This document shows, in pieces, positions 41,788 through 50,752 of a stretch of DNA of 64,000 nt. The DNA is from JBNAGF01 sp049801055 (GTDB lineage: Bacteria > Pseudomonadota > Alphaproteobacteria > Rhodobacterales > Rhodobacteraceae): the NCBI RefSeq assembly GCF_049801055.1, contig NZ_JBNAGF010000006.1, positions 219,199-283,198 of the forward strand, given 5' to 3'. The position numbers and the translations under genes were made by a program. The notes under the pieces were generated by a model that saw only the letters and a program-made list of their open reading frames with translations, ran no database searches and was not told the DNA's origin. The stretch's first letter is position 1, and every line of letters starts with the position of its first letter.

Positions 41788-42783
41788 ATGTTCAACGCAC
41801 TGGTGATGGAAAAAGACGAAGAGAGCGGCAAGGCGACCGGCTCCGTGAAACAGCTGGGGTTGGAGGATTTGCCCGAGGCCGATGTGACCGTCGCGGTGGA
41901 GTATTCCACCGTGAACTACAAGGACGGGCTGTGTCTGAGCTCTCATGGTGGCGGGCTAGTACGCAAATATCCCCATGTGCCTGGTATCGATTTTGCCGGC
42001 ACAGTCGAAGCGTCTTCCGATGATCGCTACAAGCCGGGTGATAAGGTGGTGCTGACCGGTTGGCGCGTGGGAGAGGCTCACTGGGGTGGCTATACCCAGA
42101 AAGCCCGTGTGCGCGCCGACTGGCTGGTGCCGCTGCCTGGTGGGCTGGACACCCGACAGGCGATGGCGGTGGGAACGGCAGGATTCACCGCGATGCTTGC
42201 TGTCATGGCGCTGGAAGATCACGGGCTGGAGGCCGGACATGGCCCGGTTCTGGTAACGGGGGCTGCCGGTGGCGTCGGATCCGTTGCCACTGCGATTCTT
42301 GCCGGGCTCGGCTATGAAGTGGCCGGTGTAACCGGCCGTCCGGAGACCGCGGATTACCTGAAATCGCTGGGCGCCACGCAGATCGTGGCCCGCGAAGACA
42401 TCAACGAGACCACCAAGCGGCCGCTGGAAAGCGAGACCTGGGCCGGCTGTGTTGACGCCGTTGGCGGAGCAATGCTGGCGCGGGTTCTGGGGCAGATGAA
42501 ATACGGGGCATCGGTTGCCGCTGTCGGCCTTGCGGGTGGCGCGGGTTTGCCGGCGACGGTGATCCCGTTCCTGCTGCGTGGCGTGAACCTGTTGGGTATC
42601 GACTCGGTGATGCAACCCTATGACAGCCGGCTGAGGGCCTGGCAGCGGATCGCAAGTGACCTGCCGATGGACAAGCTGGAGGCGATGGTCCAGCCTGCGA
42701 CGCTGTCAGACCTGCCGCAGCTTGGCGCCGACATTCTCAACGGTCAGGTGAAAGGACGGGTCGTTGTGGACGTGAATGCCTGA
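41788..42783 (+). CDS. acuI: Acrylyl-CoA reductase
   Basis: NADPH-dependent reduction of acryloyl-CoA to propionyl-CoA, which detoxifies acrylate and supports DMSP carbon use. The 331-residue medium-chain dehydrogenase/reductase lacks catalytic zinc ligands. It shows STVNYKDGLCLSS, HVPGIDFAGTVEAS, GWRVGEAHWGGY, and the nucleotide-binding VTGAAGGVGSVA. GGAGG at 41777-41781 is six bases before ATG 41788, making it a better start than the ATG at 41782. It is the second DMSP gene of the island and ends at a strong terminator. Confidence 0.93.
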   Translation: MFNALVMEKDEESGKATGSVKQLGLEDLPEADVTVAVEYSTVNYKDGLCLSSHGGGLVRKYPHVPGIDFAGTVEASSDDRYKPGDKVVLTGWRVGEAHWGGYTQKARVRADWLVPLPGGLDTRQAMAVGTAGFTAMLAVMALEDHGLEAGHGPVLVTGAAGGVGSVATAILAGLGYEVAGVTGRPETADYLKSLGATQIVAREDINETTKRPLESETWAGCVDAVGGAMLARVLGQMKYGASVAAVGLAGGAGLPATVIPFLLRGVNLLGIDSVMQPYDSRLRAWQRIASDLPMDKLEAMVQPATLSDLPQLGADILNGQVKGRVVVDVNA

Positions 42784-42803
42784 TCCTAGATGAACCGGAC
42801 AGG

Positions 42804-42839
42804 TGCGGCCGCCTCGGGTGAGGGCGGCCGCATTTTTTT
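42804..42839 (+). terminator. Intrinsic terminator after acuI
   Basis: TGCGGCCGCC (42804-42813) / GGCGGCCGCA (42823-42832), ten perfect base pairs, followed by seven T (42833-42839). It closes the DUF2182-acuI operon. Confidence 0.92.
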
Positions 42840-42942
42840 GTTACCACACCGCAGACAGTTTCGGCCGGATCAAGCGCGGTTCGGCTGACCCGACACGTCC
42901 GCGCCAATGCGCCGCCTCAAGCCTGTCTTGACGTGGATGTGA

Positions 42943-44187
42943 ATGACCGCGACAACTTGGGCCATGACACTCGATCTTGACTTCGTACGGGCGCAATTTC
43001 CCGCTTTTTCCGAGCCTTCCCTGCAGGGGCAGGCCTTTTTTGAGAATGCCGGTGGCTCTTACACCTGCCAGCCGGTGATTGACCGGCTGACCCGGTTTTA
43101 CACCCAGCGCAAGGTTCAACCCTATGCGCCTTACGAAGCAAGCCGGCTGGCCGGAGAGGAGATGGACGAGGCGCGCACCCGGATGTCGGCGCTACTTGGT
43201 GTCGATCCGGATGAACTGAGCTTTGGGCCGTCGACCACGCAGAACACCTTTGTGCTCGCGCAGGCTTTTCGCAAATGGATGCAGCCGGGCGAAGCCATCG
43301 TTGTGACCGATCAGGACCACGAAGCAAATACCGGTCCGTGGCGACGGCTGGCCGAGGAAGGGATCGAAATCCGAGAGTGGAAGCTGGACCCGGTGACCGG
43401 CCATCTGAACCCCGAGGATCTTGACACCTTGCTGGACGAAAAGGTTCGGTTGGTCTGCTTTCCGCATTGCTCCAATGTGGTGGGCGAGATCAACCCGGTG
43501 GTCGAGATCACGGCCATGGCGCACGCTGCCGGGGCTTTTGTATGTGTGGACGGTGTCTCCTATGCACCGCACGGCTTTCCCGATGTCGGTCGACTGGGGC
43601 CGGATATCTACCTGTTTTCTTCATACAAGACCTATGGTCCGCATCAGGGCCTGATGGTAATCCGGCGGGCTTTGGGGGAATTGCTCCCGAACCAGGCGCA
43701 TTTTTTCAATGCCGGAGATCTTTACAAGCGGTTCACTCCGGCCGGACCGGATCACGCGCAGGTCGCTGCCTGCGCCGGAATGGCCGATTACATCGAGGCG
43801 TTGCACGACCATCACGGCGGCGGCAGAGAAAGCCTCGAGGATAAGGGCAGTTTTGTGCATGACCTGATGCGGGCGCACGAAATTCATCTGCTGCAACCGC
43901 TGCTGGACGCGGTGAAAACGCGGAATTCGGTGCGGCTGCTTGGTCCGGACCGGGCTGAAAACCGTGCGCCAACCGTGGCGCTTGCACTTGGGCGTCCGGG
44001 CGAGCCCGTGGCGGCCGAACTGGCGGCGCACGGGATTATGGCGGGTGGCGGAGACTTCTACGCGGTTCGTACCCTGCGCGCGCAGGGAATTGATCCGGAG
44101 GAAGGCGTGCTCAGGCTCAGCTTCACCCATTACACGTCACCGGACGAAATCAAAAAGTTGATTGAGGTGCTCGACCGGGTGCTGTGA
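42943..44187 (+). CDS. Class V aminotransferase / cysteine desulfurase-like protein
   Basis: A 414-residue fold-type I PLP enzyme. Seen: FFENAGGSYTCQPV near the start, DQDHEANTGPW, VDGVSYAPHGFPDVG and the PLP lysine in FSSYKTYGPHQG (Lys229). It resembles the SufS/CsdA-like group, but no active-site cysteine loop typical of SufS is evident, so desulfurase activity is not assured. The start is uncertain (42943 or 42964; neither has a strong ribosome binding site). It is independent of acuI, being separated by a terminator; its proximity to DMSP genes may hint at sulfur metabolism. Confidence 0.78.
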   Translation: MTATTWAMTLDLDFVRAQFPAFSEPSLQGQAFFENAGGSYTCQPVIDRLTRFYTQRKVQPYAPYEASRLAGEEMDEARTRMSALLGVDPDELSFGPSTTQNTFVLAQAFRKWMQPGEAIVVTDQDHEANTGPWRRLAEEGIEIREWKLDPVTGHLNPEDLDTLLDEKVRLVCFPHCSNVVGEINPVVEITAMAHAAGAFVCVDGVSYAPHGFPDVGRLGPDIYLFSSYKTYGPHQGLMVIRRALGELLPNQAHFFNAGDLYKRFTPAGPDHAQVAACAGMADYIEALHDHHGGGRESLEDKGSFVHDLMRAHEIHLLQPLLDAVKTRNSVRLLGPDRAENRAPTVALALGRPGEPVAAELAAHGIMAGGGDFYAVRTLRAQGIDPEEGVLRLSFTHYTSPDEIKKLIEVLDRVL

Positions 44188-44245
44188 ACAAGTTCGGCCT
44201 GAGGTATCGTAACCTGTGATTGCGGAACAACCTGATGTCTCTGTT

Positions 44246-44266
44246 CGCGAAACAAGACGTTTCGCG
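44246..44266. promoter_or_regulatory. Inverted repeat upstream of the cyclopropane synthase gene
   Basis: CGCGAAAC (44246-44253) / GTTTCGCG (44259-44266), eight perfect base pairs around AAGAC, about 75 bases before the cfa start. No T-run follows. It is an operator candidate or the end of the upstream transcript. The rest of the 153-base gap shows nothing definite. Confidence 0.4.
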
Positions 44267-44340
44267 GACTAAGTCACGCAAAACTTGCCAGAAACGGGAA
44301 GTCGTCTTAGCCTTTGTCTCGAACCGCAAGGGGAGAGCGG

Positions 44341-45552
44341 ATGATCCTGACCAGCACTGAGGGGCAGTCTGACCTGCCTCGCTATTTTGATCGCGTGATG
44401 ACCATGCTGAAGGACATGCAGGTGGGCCGTCTGGACATTAAACTGCCAGACGGGCGGGTCTTTCGGGCCGAAGGCAGCAAACCGGGACCGGTGGCTGAGA
44501 TCCATGTCCACAACCGCGACCTGTTCGCCCGATTGATCCGCGAAGGCGATCTGGGTTTTTCCGATGCATATCTGGAGGAATGGTGGTCCACTCCGGATCT
44601 TCAGACCTTCATGGACCTCGTTCATAGGGGCGAGGAAACGGTTTATGACGATTTCCCCGGCATGGGGTTCGTCCGGGCCTATGAGCGATTGCGCTTCTGG
44701 CTGCAGCGCAATCACAAGCAGCAAGCCAAGAAGAACATCTCGTATCACTATGATCTTGGGAATGATTTTTACAAGCTCTGGCTTGACGATACGATGACCT
44801 ATTCAAGCGCCATATTCGAAACCGGACAGGAAAGTCTCGAGAACGCGCAAATCGCCAAATATGCCAGTCTGGTTGACGAGATGGGGGCGAAACCCGGAGA
44901 TCACATCCTTGAAATCGGCTGTGGCTGGGGCGGGTTTGCGGAGTATGCCGCGCGCGAACGTGGGCTCAGGGTGACAGGTCTGACGATCTCGCGAGAGCAG
45001 TTTAATTATGCGCAGGAGCGTATTGAAAAAGCAGGGCTTTCCCACATGGTTGAGTTCAGGATGCAGGACTACCGGGATGAACGCGGCAGCTACGACGGCA
45101 TTGCGTCAATCGAGATGTTCGAAGCCGTCGGCGAGAAATACTGGCCTGTTTATTTCCAAACCATACGGGACCGGTTGAAGCCCGGGGCAAAAGCAACGCT
45201 GCAGATCATCACAGTGGCGGACCGCCGATGGGAGATCTACAAGCATGGCGTCGACTTCATCCAAAAGCACATATTCCCCGGTGGTATGTTGCCAGCGCCG
45301 AAGATCCTGAAAGAACAGGTTCAGAATGCCGGGCTGGATTATGTCGGATCCAAGGAGTTCGGCGCGAGTTATGACCAAACCCTGCGCCGCTGGCACGAAA
45401 CTTTTAACGAAAAGTGGGATCAGGTGGCCGCAATGGGGTTTGACGACCGGTTCCGCCGGATGTGGAATTTCTACCTGACCTCCTGCGCGGCGGCCTTTGA
45501 CAGTGGCACCTGCGATGTGACACAAATGACAGTGGCCCGACCGGAGCAATAA
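44341..45552 (+). CDS. cfa: Cyclopropane-fatty-acyl-phospholipid synthase family protein
   Basis: SAM-dependent methyltransferase that adds a methylene bridge to unsaturated acyl chains of membrane lipids. The 403-residue protein has an N-terminal lipid-binding part (DLGFSDAYLEEWWSTPDL), the YHYDLGNDFYKLWLDDTMTY block characteristic of Cfa, the SAM-binding EIGCGWGGFAEYA (about residues 197-209) and IEMFEAVGEKYWPVYF. AAGGGGAGAG precedes ATG 44341. Family paralogues make other modified fatty acids, so the exact product is not certain. trgA follows after 35 bases. Confidence 0.9.
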   Translation: MILTSTEGQSDLPRYFDRVMTMLKDMQVGRLDIKLPDGRVFRAEGSKPGPVAEIHVHNRDLFARLIREGDLGFSDAYLEEWWSTPDLQTFMDLVHRGEETVYDDFPGMGFVRAYERLRFWLQRNHKQQAKKNISYHYDLGNDFYKLWLDDTMTYSSAIFETGQESLENAQIAKYASLVDEMGAKPGDHILEIGCGWGGFAEYAARERGLRVTGLTISREQFNYAQERIEKAGLSHMVEFRMQDYRDERGSYDGIASIEMFEAVGEKYWPVYFQTIRDRLKPGAKATLQIITVADRRWEIYKHGVDFIQKHIFPGGMLPAPKILKEQVQNAGLDYVGSKEFGASYDQTLRRWHETFNEKWDQVAAMGFDDRFRRMWNFYLTSCAAAFDSGTCDVTQMTVARPEQ

Positions 45553-45587
45553 CCCGAGCAGATTAACCAAGCCGATCAGGACATCAG

Positions 45588-46028
45588 ATGCCCGATGCAG
45601 CCCGCCTAGTTGCCGCAATATCCCTTGCGATCATTGCATTCATCGTCTCCCTTCAGGTTATGCCGTTGATGCCCGAAGGCACCGATTTCGGTTATTTCGT
45701 TCCGTTGAACATCGCCATAGGTGTGGTCTGCGGATGGGTGGTGATGGGGCGACGCGCAGGCAAGGGGATCACTCCCGCGATTAACAACGGTCTGACTGGC
45801 GTCGCCGTGATGATGTTTTGGGGCCTGTTCGTTCAAGGTGCCTACAAGATGTTTCGCCAATCCATGCGACACCTCTATAACGGGCCGTTCGAGGCCTTGA
45901 GCGACATCTTTCGCATCGGCCTCGAATACGGAATGACAATTGCGGTTCCCAACATCATCATCACCCTGCTGGTGGGGGCTCTGGTCGCTGGGCTCGCAAC
46001 CGAATATGCTTGGCGCACATGGCGCTGA
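45588..46028 (+). CDS. trgA: TrgA family membrane protein (tellurite resistance locus)
   Basis: A 146-residue protein with four hydrophobic segments (about 6-24, 34-52, 66-86 and 112-135) and an LVAAISLAIIAFIVSLQ start typical of TrgA. In Rhodobacter sphaeroides trgA, trgB and cysK form a locus that raises tellurite resistance (established). The same gene order follows here. The molecular activity of TrgA is unknown. It lies 35 bases after cfa and 48 before trgB. Confidence 0.85.
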   Translation: MPDAARLVAAISLAIIAFIVSLQVMPLMPEGTDFGYFVPLNIAIGVVCGWVVMGRRAGKGITPAINNGLTGVAVMMFWGLFVQGAYKMFRQSMRHLYNGPFEALSDIFRIGLEYGMTIAVPNIIITLLVGALVAGLATEYAWRTWR

Positions 46029-46076
46029 TGCATTTAGGGGCACGCTGTAAGCTCTTGTGAAAAGGTATCTTAAAAA

Positions 46077-47210
46077 GTGCCAGACCTGTTCTTTTTTGGC
46101 ACGCTGCGCCATATGCCTCTGCTCGAGGTGGTGCTGGGGCGCAGCGCAGATGATCTTGCTCCGGTGGCGGCAAGCCTGCCCGGGTATTCCGTTCACACCG
46201 TTCACGATATGCCGTTTGCGACGATCCACGAAAGGCCCGGCGAACGCGCGGATGGCGTGCTGCTGCAGGGACTGTCTGCGTCGGACGTTGCCCGGCTCGA
46301 GTTTTATGCGGGCGGGTTCGCCGATGGCCTGAAACCCGTTACGCTGGATATCGCAGCTGGCGGGCAGGCGCGGGCGCAGGTCTGTTTCCCCGAACGGTTC
46401 CACCGAACACGGGGAGAGCCTTGGGATCTCGGCGATTGGGCGCGGGACTGGGGCGATTTGAGCGTGCGGACCGCACGGGAGGTGATGGCGGGGTTTGGAT
46501 CTGCCACCCGCCAAAACATTGCCGAGCGGTTGCCAGCCATCCGACGCCGCGCCGCGTCCTGGGTCGCGCTCCAGCAGCGCGCAGGCAGCCCCGATCGGAA
46601 CGTGCACCGTGACGTCGAGATTCTGCGCCGCGACATACCCCATGATAATTTTCTGGCCATGGAAGAGATGGATCTGCGCTTTCGCCGCCATGATGGGACG
46701 ATGAGCGATGTGGTCAACCGCAGCTCCATGATGACCGGCCGGGCGGCGGTGGTGCTGCCATATGATCCGGTTCGAGACAGGGTTGTTCTGGTCGAGCAGT
46801 TTCGCGCGCCGGTCTTCATGGCAGGAGATCCGGCTCCGTGGGTCTGGGAGGCGGTGGCCGGGCTGGTCGATCCCGGTGAAACACCTGAACAAACCGCCAT
46901 CCGAGAGGCGATGGAAGAGGCGCACGTTGAACTGACTCGGTTGGAACCTGCCGGCGAGGCATTCTCGTCAACCGGGAATTCAAACGAATTCTGCCATCTC
47001 TTTGTCGGGCTTGGCGATCTGGACAGCACGGTCTCTGGCGCCGGAGTCGAAAGCGAGCACGAAGATATCCGCAGCGAGATCCTCGACTACGACATCTTTC
47101 GGGAAAGGTTGGATTCCATGGCTTACAAAAGCCTTCACCTGAATGCTCTGGGGCACTGGTTGGCACGTCACCGTGCGCGGCTAAGGGCCGAAGTTGGTAT
47201 TGATGATTGA
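46077..47210 (+). CDS. trgB: TrgB: gamma-glutamylcyclotransferase-like domain fused to a NUDIX hydrolase
   Basis: A 377-residue protein. The N-terminal AIG2/GGCT-like domain (about 1-125) begins with LFFFGTLRHMPLLEVVLG. The C-terminal ADP-ribose pyrophosphatase-type NUDIX domain (about 195-370) contains the NUDIX box from GLVDPGET to REAMEEAHVEL. In that box the usual glycine after EEA is histidine, a departure that may tune specificity. GTG start at 46077. It matches tellurite-resistance TrgB by order (trgA-trgB-cysK) and domain content. The link between NUDIX chemistry and tellurite is not understood. Confidence 0.87.
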   Translation: MPDLFFFGTLRHMPLLEVVLGRSADDLAPVAASLPGYSVHTVHDMPFATIHERPGERADGVLLQGLSASDVARLEFYAGGFADGLKPVTLDIAAGGQARAQVCFPERFHRTRGEPWDLGDWARDWGDLSVRTAREVMAGFGSATRQNIAERLPAIRRRAASWVALQQRAGSPDRNVHRDVEILRRDIPHDNFLAMEEMDLRFRRHDGTMSDVVNRSSMMTGRAAVVLPYDPVRDRVVLVEQFRAPVFMAGDPAPWVWEAVAGLVDPGETPEQTAIREAMEEAHVELTRLEPAGEAFSSTGNSNEFCHLFVGLGDLDSTVSGAGVESEHEDIRSEILDYDIFRERLDSMAYKSLHLNALGHWLARHRARLRAEVGIDD

Positions 47211-47291
47211 CCCCGCGATGTGCATCGCCGCTTGAGGTCGCGGCACGGCACCGCTACATCGTTGAGTCAGGTTTGAAATTGTGAGGACACC

Positions 47292-48326
47292 ATGCGCATT
47301 GCACGCGATTTGGCCGAGGCCGTCGGACACACTCCTCTGATCCGGTTGCGCCGGGTCAGCGAGGAAACCGGTTGTGAGATCCTCGGTAAGGCCGAATTCA
47401 TGAATCCCGGCCAGTCGGTCAAGGACCGCGCCGCTCTCTATATCATCCGGGATGCGATCGCTCGGGGTGAACTGAAACCGGGTGGAACCATCGTCGAAGG
47501 CACGGCCGGAAACACAGGTATCGGTCTGGCACTGGTGGGCGCATCGATGGGGTTCAAGACGGTCATCGTGATCCCGGAAACCCAGTCTGAAGAGAAAAAG
47601 GATATGCTGCGCCTGGCGGGGGCGCAACTGGTGCAGGTACCGGCAGCGCCGTATCGCAACCCCAACAATTTCGTGCGCTATTCCGAGCGGTTGGCTGCAG
47701 AACTGGCCAAGACCGAACCGAACGGCGCGATCTGGGCGAACCAGTTCGACAACGTTGCCAACCGGCAAGCTCACGTTGAAACCACAGGCCCCGAGATCTG
47801 GGAGCAGACCGGTGGAAAGGTTGACGGGTTCGTTTGCGCTGTGGGGTCGGGCGGGACACTGGCGGGGGTGGCAGAGTCGCTGCAACCCAAGGGCGTCAAG
47901 ATCGGTTTGGCCGATCCCATGGGTGCTGCGCTCTACAGCTACTACACGACAGGTGAGCTGGCGATGGATGGCGGTTCGATCGCCGAAGGCATCGGGCAGG
48001 TCCGGATCACCAAGAACCTCGAAGGGTTCACCCCGGATTTCTCGTATCAGGTCACCGACAACGAGGCACTGCCCTTCATTTTCGACCTGCTGCACGAAGA
48101 GGGGCTGGTGATGGGCGGTTCAACCGCAATCAACATTGCGGGTGCCGTGCGCATGGCCAAGGAAATGGGGCCGGGTCATACCATCGTCACCGTGCTGTGT
48201 GACTATGGCACGCGCTATCAGTCCAAGCTGTTCAACCCCGAATTCCTGCGTGAAAAAGAGCTTCCGGTGCCCGACTGGATGACCGCCGCTCCGCGCTCGA
48301 TTCCGGGTGTGTTCGAGGACGTGTAA
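47292..48326 (+). CDS. cysK: Cysteine synthase A
   Basis: PLP enzyme that makes cysteine from O-acetylserine and sulfide. The 344-residue protein has the PLP lysine Lys44 in NPGQSVKDRAA, the EGTAGNTGIGLALVGAS loop and the GSGGTLAGVAESL phosphate cup. Third gene of the trg locus; cysteine and sulfide supply affects tellurite handling in R. sphaeroides (established). Its TAA shares one base with the ATG of the mechanosensitive channel gene (TAATG), showing translational coupling. Confidence 0.94.
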   Translation: MRIARDLAEAVGHTPLIRLRRVSEETGCEILGKAEFMNPGQSVKDRAALYIIRDAIARGELKPGGTIVEGTAGNTGIGLALVGASMGFKTVIVIPETQSEEKKDMLRLAGAQLVQVPAAPYRNPNNFVRYSERLAAELAKTEPNGAIWANQFDNVANRQAHVETTGPEIWEQTGGKVDGFVCAVGSGGTLAGVAESLQPKGVKIGLADPMGAALYSYYTTGELAMDGGSIAEGIGQVRITKNLEGFTPDFSYQVTDNEALPFIFDLLHEEGLVMGGSTAINIAGAVRMAKEMGPGHTIVTVLCDYGTRYQSKLFNPEFLREKELPVPDWMTAAPRSIPGVFEDV

Positions 48327-50752
48327 TGCAAGAGCTTCGCCGCCTGCTGGTTGCCGTGCTGGCGGCGATGCTTATTGGACTGCTCGGTTTTGTCGGGGAT
48401 GTCTCGGCGCAGCTATCGGATACGAACCGGCAGTATTACCTGAACTGGATGAAAACGGCACAGCGTGCCGAAGAGGTTGTGGATGCCAATCGCGCGTCCA
48501 ATGCCGCACTTGAGAACCTGCGCAAGGAAATCGGCGGTTATCGCGATATCTTCAGCGGCGCCCGCACCGAGAACACCGAGCGGATTCGCACGCTGGAGAG
48601 CCAGATCGAGGCGCTCGGCCCGGCCCCTGAGGGCGATGCCGAGGAAGCCAAAGATATCGCCGCATTGCGCGAACACCTCAATGAACAGCTCGACAAGCTG
48701 CGGGTGCCGCGCATCATCTCGGAAGAGGCGTTCACCCGTGCCAACGGTCTGATTCACGAAATCGACCGGATTATCCGGGACCGGCAGGCCAAGGAGTTGA
48801 TGACACGTGGGCCGTCGCCCCTGTCGCCGAAATACTGGGGCATGGCGTGGAGGGACATTCAGGAAGCCAGCCGGGCCCTGGTCAGCGAGACTACCACCAA
48901 CCTGAGTTCCGCGACCATCCGTGAACAGGCGCGCGAGCGTCTGCCAGTGATCGTGACTCTGCTGGCAATCGGTTGTGTGCTGATTGCGCGCGGACGGCGC
49001 TGGTCCGAGAGGATGGGGGACTACCTCAGGACACTCGGGGGATCGGGAACCGGGGTCTGGTCCTTTGTCGTGTCGCTGCTGCGCATCTTTATGCCTTGGA
49101 TTGGGGTTCTTGCACTGTCGGCGGCCTTGTTGATGACCGGTTTCCTTGGTGTGCGCGGAACACTGTTGCTGGAACAGGTCCCAATCTGGGCCTTTACCAT
49201 CTTTGCGTTCAACTGGATTGGCCGTCAGGTTTTCCTGAACCGCTCGAGCGAAGGCCTCAAACTGTTGCCGGCCGGTCAGATAGCGGAATTGCGGCTGCTG
49301 ATCGACATGCTGGCTGTGATGCTGGTTTTGTACGATCTGGTGCTGCATTTCGAACAGATCGAAAACATCCCGGAAACGACCCGTTCGGTCATCAGTTTCC
49401 CTGTTGTTCTGACCACGGCCTTGCTGTTGTTGCGGGTGCGGCGGCTGCGCGGTGCGGACGAGGCGGGTGATGGCGTAAAGGTGAGCCGAGCTGGTTTCGG
49501 CAAGGTCATCGAAGGTCTGCGGACCACGCTTTTCCTGATGTGCATCGTTTCGCCGGTTCTGTCGTCATTGGGATATTACTACGCAGCCGAGGCACTGGTG
49601 TTTCCTGCCGTCGAGTCTCTGGCTGTGATTGCCTCGATGATCATCCTGCATCGCTTTGTCGGCGGTCTCTATTCGTGGATCACCCGCACTGGCGAGGCGG
49701 GGAGGGATTCGCTGTTTACAGTCTTGGCCGGCTTTGTTCTTGCCATCGCGACGCTGCCGCTTTTTGCGCTGATCTGGGGCGCACGCCCGGCTGATCTGAC
49801 CGAAGTCTGGCAGCAATTGCTTGAGGGATTTGATATCGGCGGAGTGCGAATCTCGCCGACAAATTTCCTGACTTTCGTGCTAATCTTTGCGATCGGGCTT
49901 GGCCTGACCCGCCTGCTTCAGGGCGGCCTGCGCAATTCCCTGCTGCCCAAGACAAACATCGACCCGGGCGGGCAGAACGCGATCGTATCCGGCACCGGTT
50001 ATGTCGGAATTTTCCTGGCGGCGCTGGTGGCAATCACAGGGGCAGGGTTTGACTTGTCGTCGCTGGCGATTGTTGCCGGTGCACTTTCTGTCGGTATCGG
50101 TTTCGGCCTGCAGACAATCGTTTCGAATTTCGTGTCCGGGATCATCCTGCTGATCGAACGACCGATCTCCAAGGGAGACTGGATCGATGTGAACGGGCAG
50201 ATGGGTTACGTCCGCGACATCTCGGTGCGATCGACCCGGATTGAAACCTTCGACCGGACCGACGTGATCGTGCCGAACTCGGACCTGATCAGCGGCTCTG
50301 TCACCAACTACACCCGCGGCAATACAGTTGGCAGGGTGATCGTGCCCGTGGGCGTGGCCTATGGCAGCGATACGCGGCGGGTCGAAGAGATCCTGCGCGA
50401 AGTGGCCAACGCGCATCCAATGGTTCTGATCAACCCCGCGCCTTCCGTCGTATTTCAGGGATTTGGCGCCGACTCGCTGGACTTCGAGATCCGCGCGATT
50501 CTGCGCGACGTGAACTGGGTCTTGTCGGTCAAGTCCGATATGAACCACGAGATCAACAAGCGGTTCACCGAAGAGGGCATCGAGATACCATTTGCACAGC
50601 GCGATGTCTGGCTGCGCAATCCCGAAGCGTTGCTCGATCCCACCAGTCAGGCGGGTCAGGCAGAGACCGGCAGCCCGGACGAGCGGGATACAGACGAGCC
50701 GGCCATGCTGACCGAGGCAGATATGGACGCAGGAGACCCCGATGAAGTCTGA
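48326..50752 (+). CDS. DUF3772 / MscS-type mechanosensitive channel
   Basis: A large channel of 808 residues. It has a signal peptide (about 1-29), a periplasmic DUF3772 coiled-coil domain (about 30-190), around eight membrane helices (about 205-545), and an MscS core (about 560-770) with pore helix GALSVGIGFGLQTIVSNFVSG, the beta domain ERPISKGDWIDVNGQMGYVRDI and RSTRIETFDRTDVIVPNS. The tail is acidic. It is coupled to cysK upstream and overlaps the alanyl-editing gene downstream by 11 bases. It should release solutes on hypo-osmotic shock; co-expression with cysK may also suggest amino-acid or thiol efflux (inference). Confidence 0.9.
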   Translation: MQELRRLLVAVLAAMLIGLLGFVGDVSAQLSDTNRQYYLNWMKTAQRAEEVVDANRASNAALENLRKEIGGYRDIFSGARTENTERIRTLESQIEALGPAPEGDAEEAKDIAALREHLNEQLDKLRVPRIISEEAFTRANGLIHEIDRIIRDRQAKELMTRGPSPLSPKYWGMAWRDIQEASRALVSETTTNLSSATIREQARERLPVIVTLLAIGCVLIARGRRWSERMGDYLRTLGGSGTGVWSFVVSLLRIFMPWIGVLALSAALLMTGFLGVRGTLLLEQVPIWAFTIFAFNWIGRQVFLNRSSEGLKLLPAGQIAELRLLIDMLAVMLVLYDLVLHFEQIENIPETTRSVISFPVVLTTALLLLRVRRLRGADEAGDGVKVSRAGFGKVIEGLRTTLFLMCIVSPVLSSLGYYYAAEALVFPAVESLAVIASMIILHRFVGGLYSWITRTGEAGRDSLFTVLAGFVLAIATLPLFALIWGARPADLTEVWQQLLEGFDIGGVRISPTNFLTFVLIFAIGLGLTRLLQGGLRNSLLPKTNIDPGGQNAIVSGTGYVGIFLAALVAITGAGFDLSSLAIVAGALSVGIGFGLQTIVSNFVSGIILLIERPISKGDWIDVNGQMGYVRDISVRSTRIETFDRTDVIVPNSDLISGSVTNYTRGNTVGRVIVPVGVAYGSDTRRVEEILREVANAHPMVLINPAPSVVFQGFGADSLDFEIRAILRDVNWVLSVKSDMNHEINKRFTEEGIEIPFAQRDVWLRNPEALLDPTSQAGQAETGSPDERDTDEPAMLTEADMDAGDPDEV

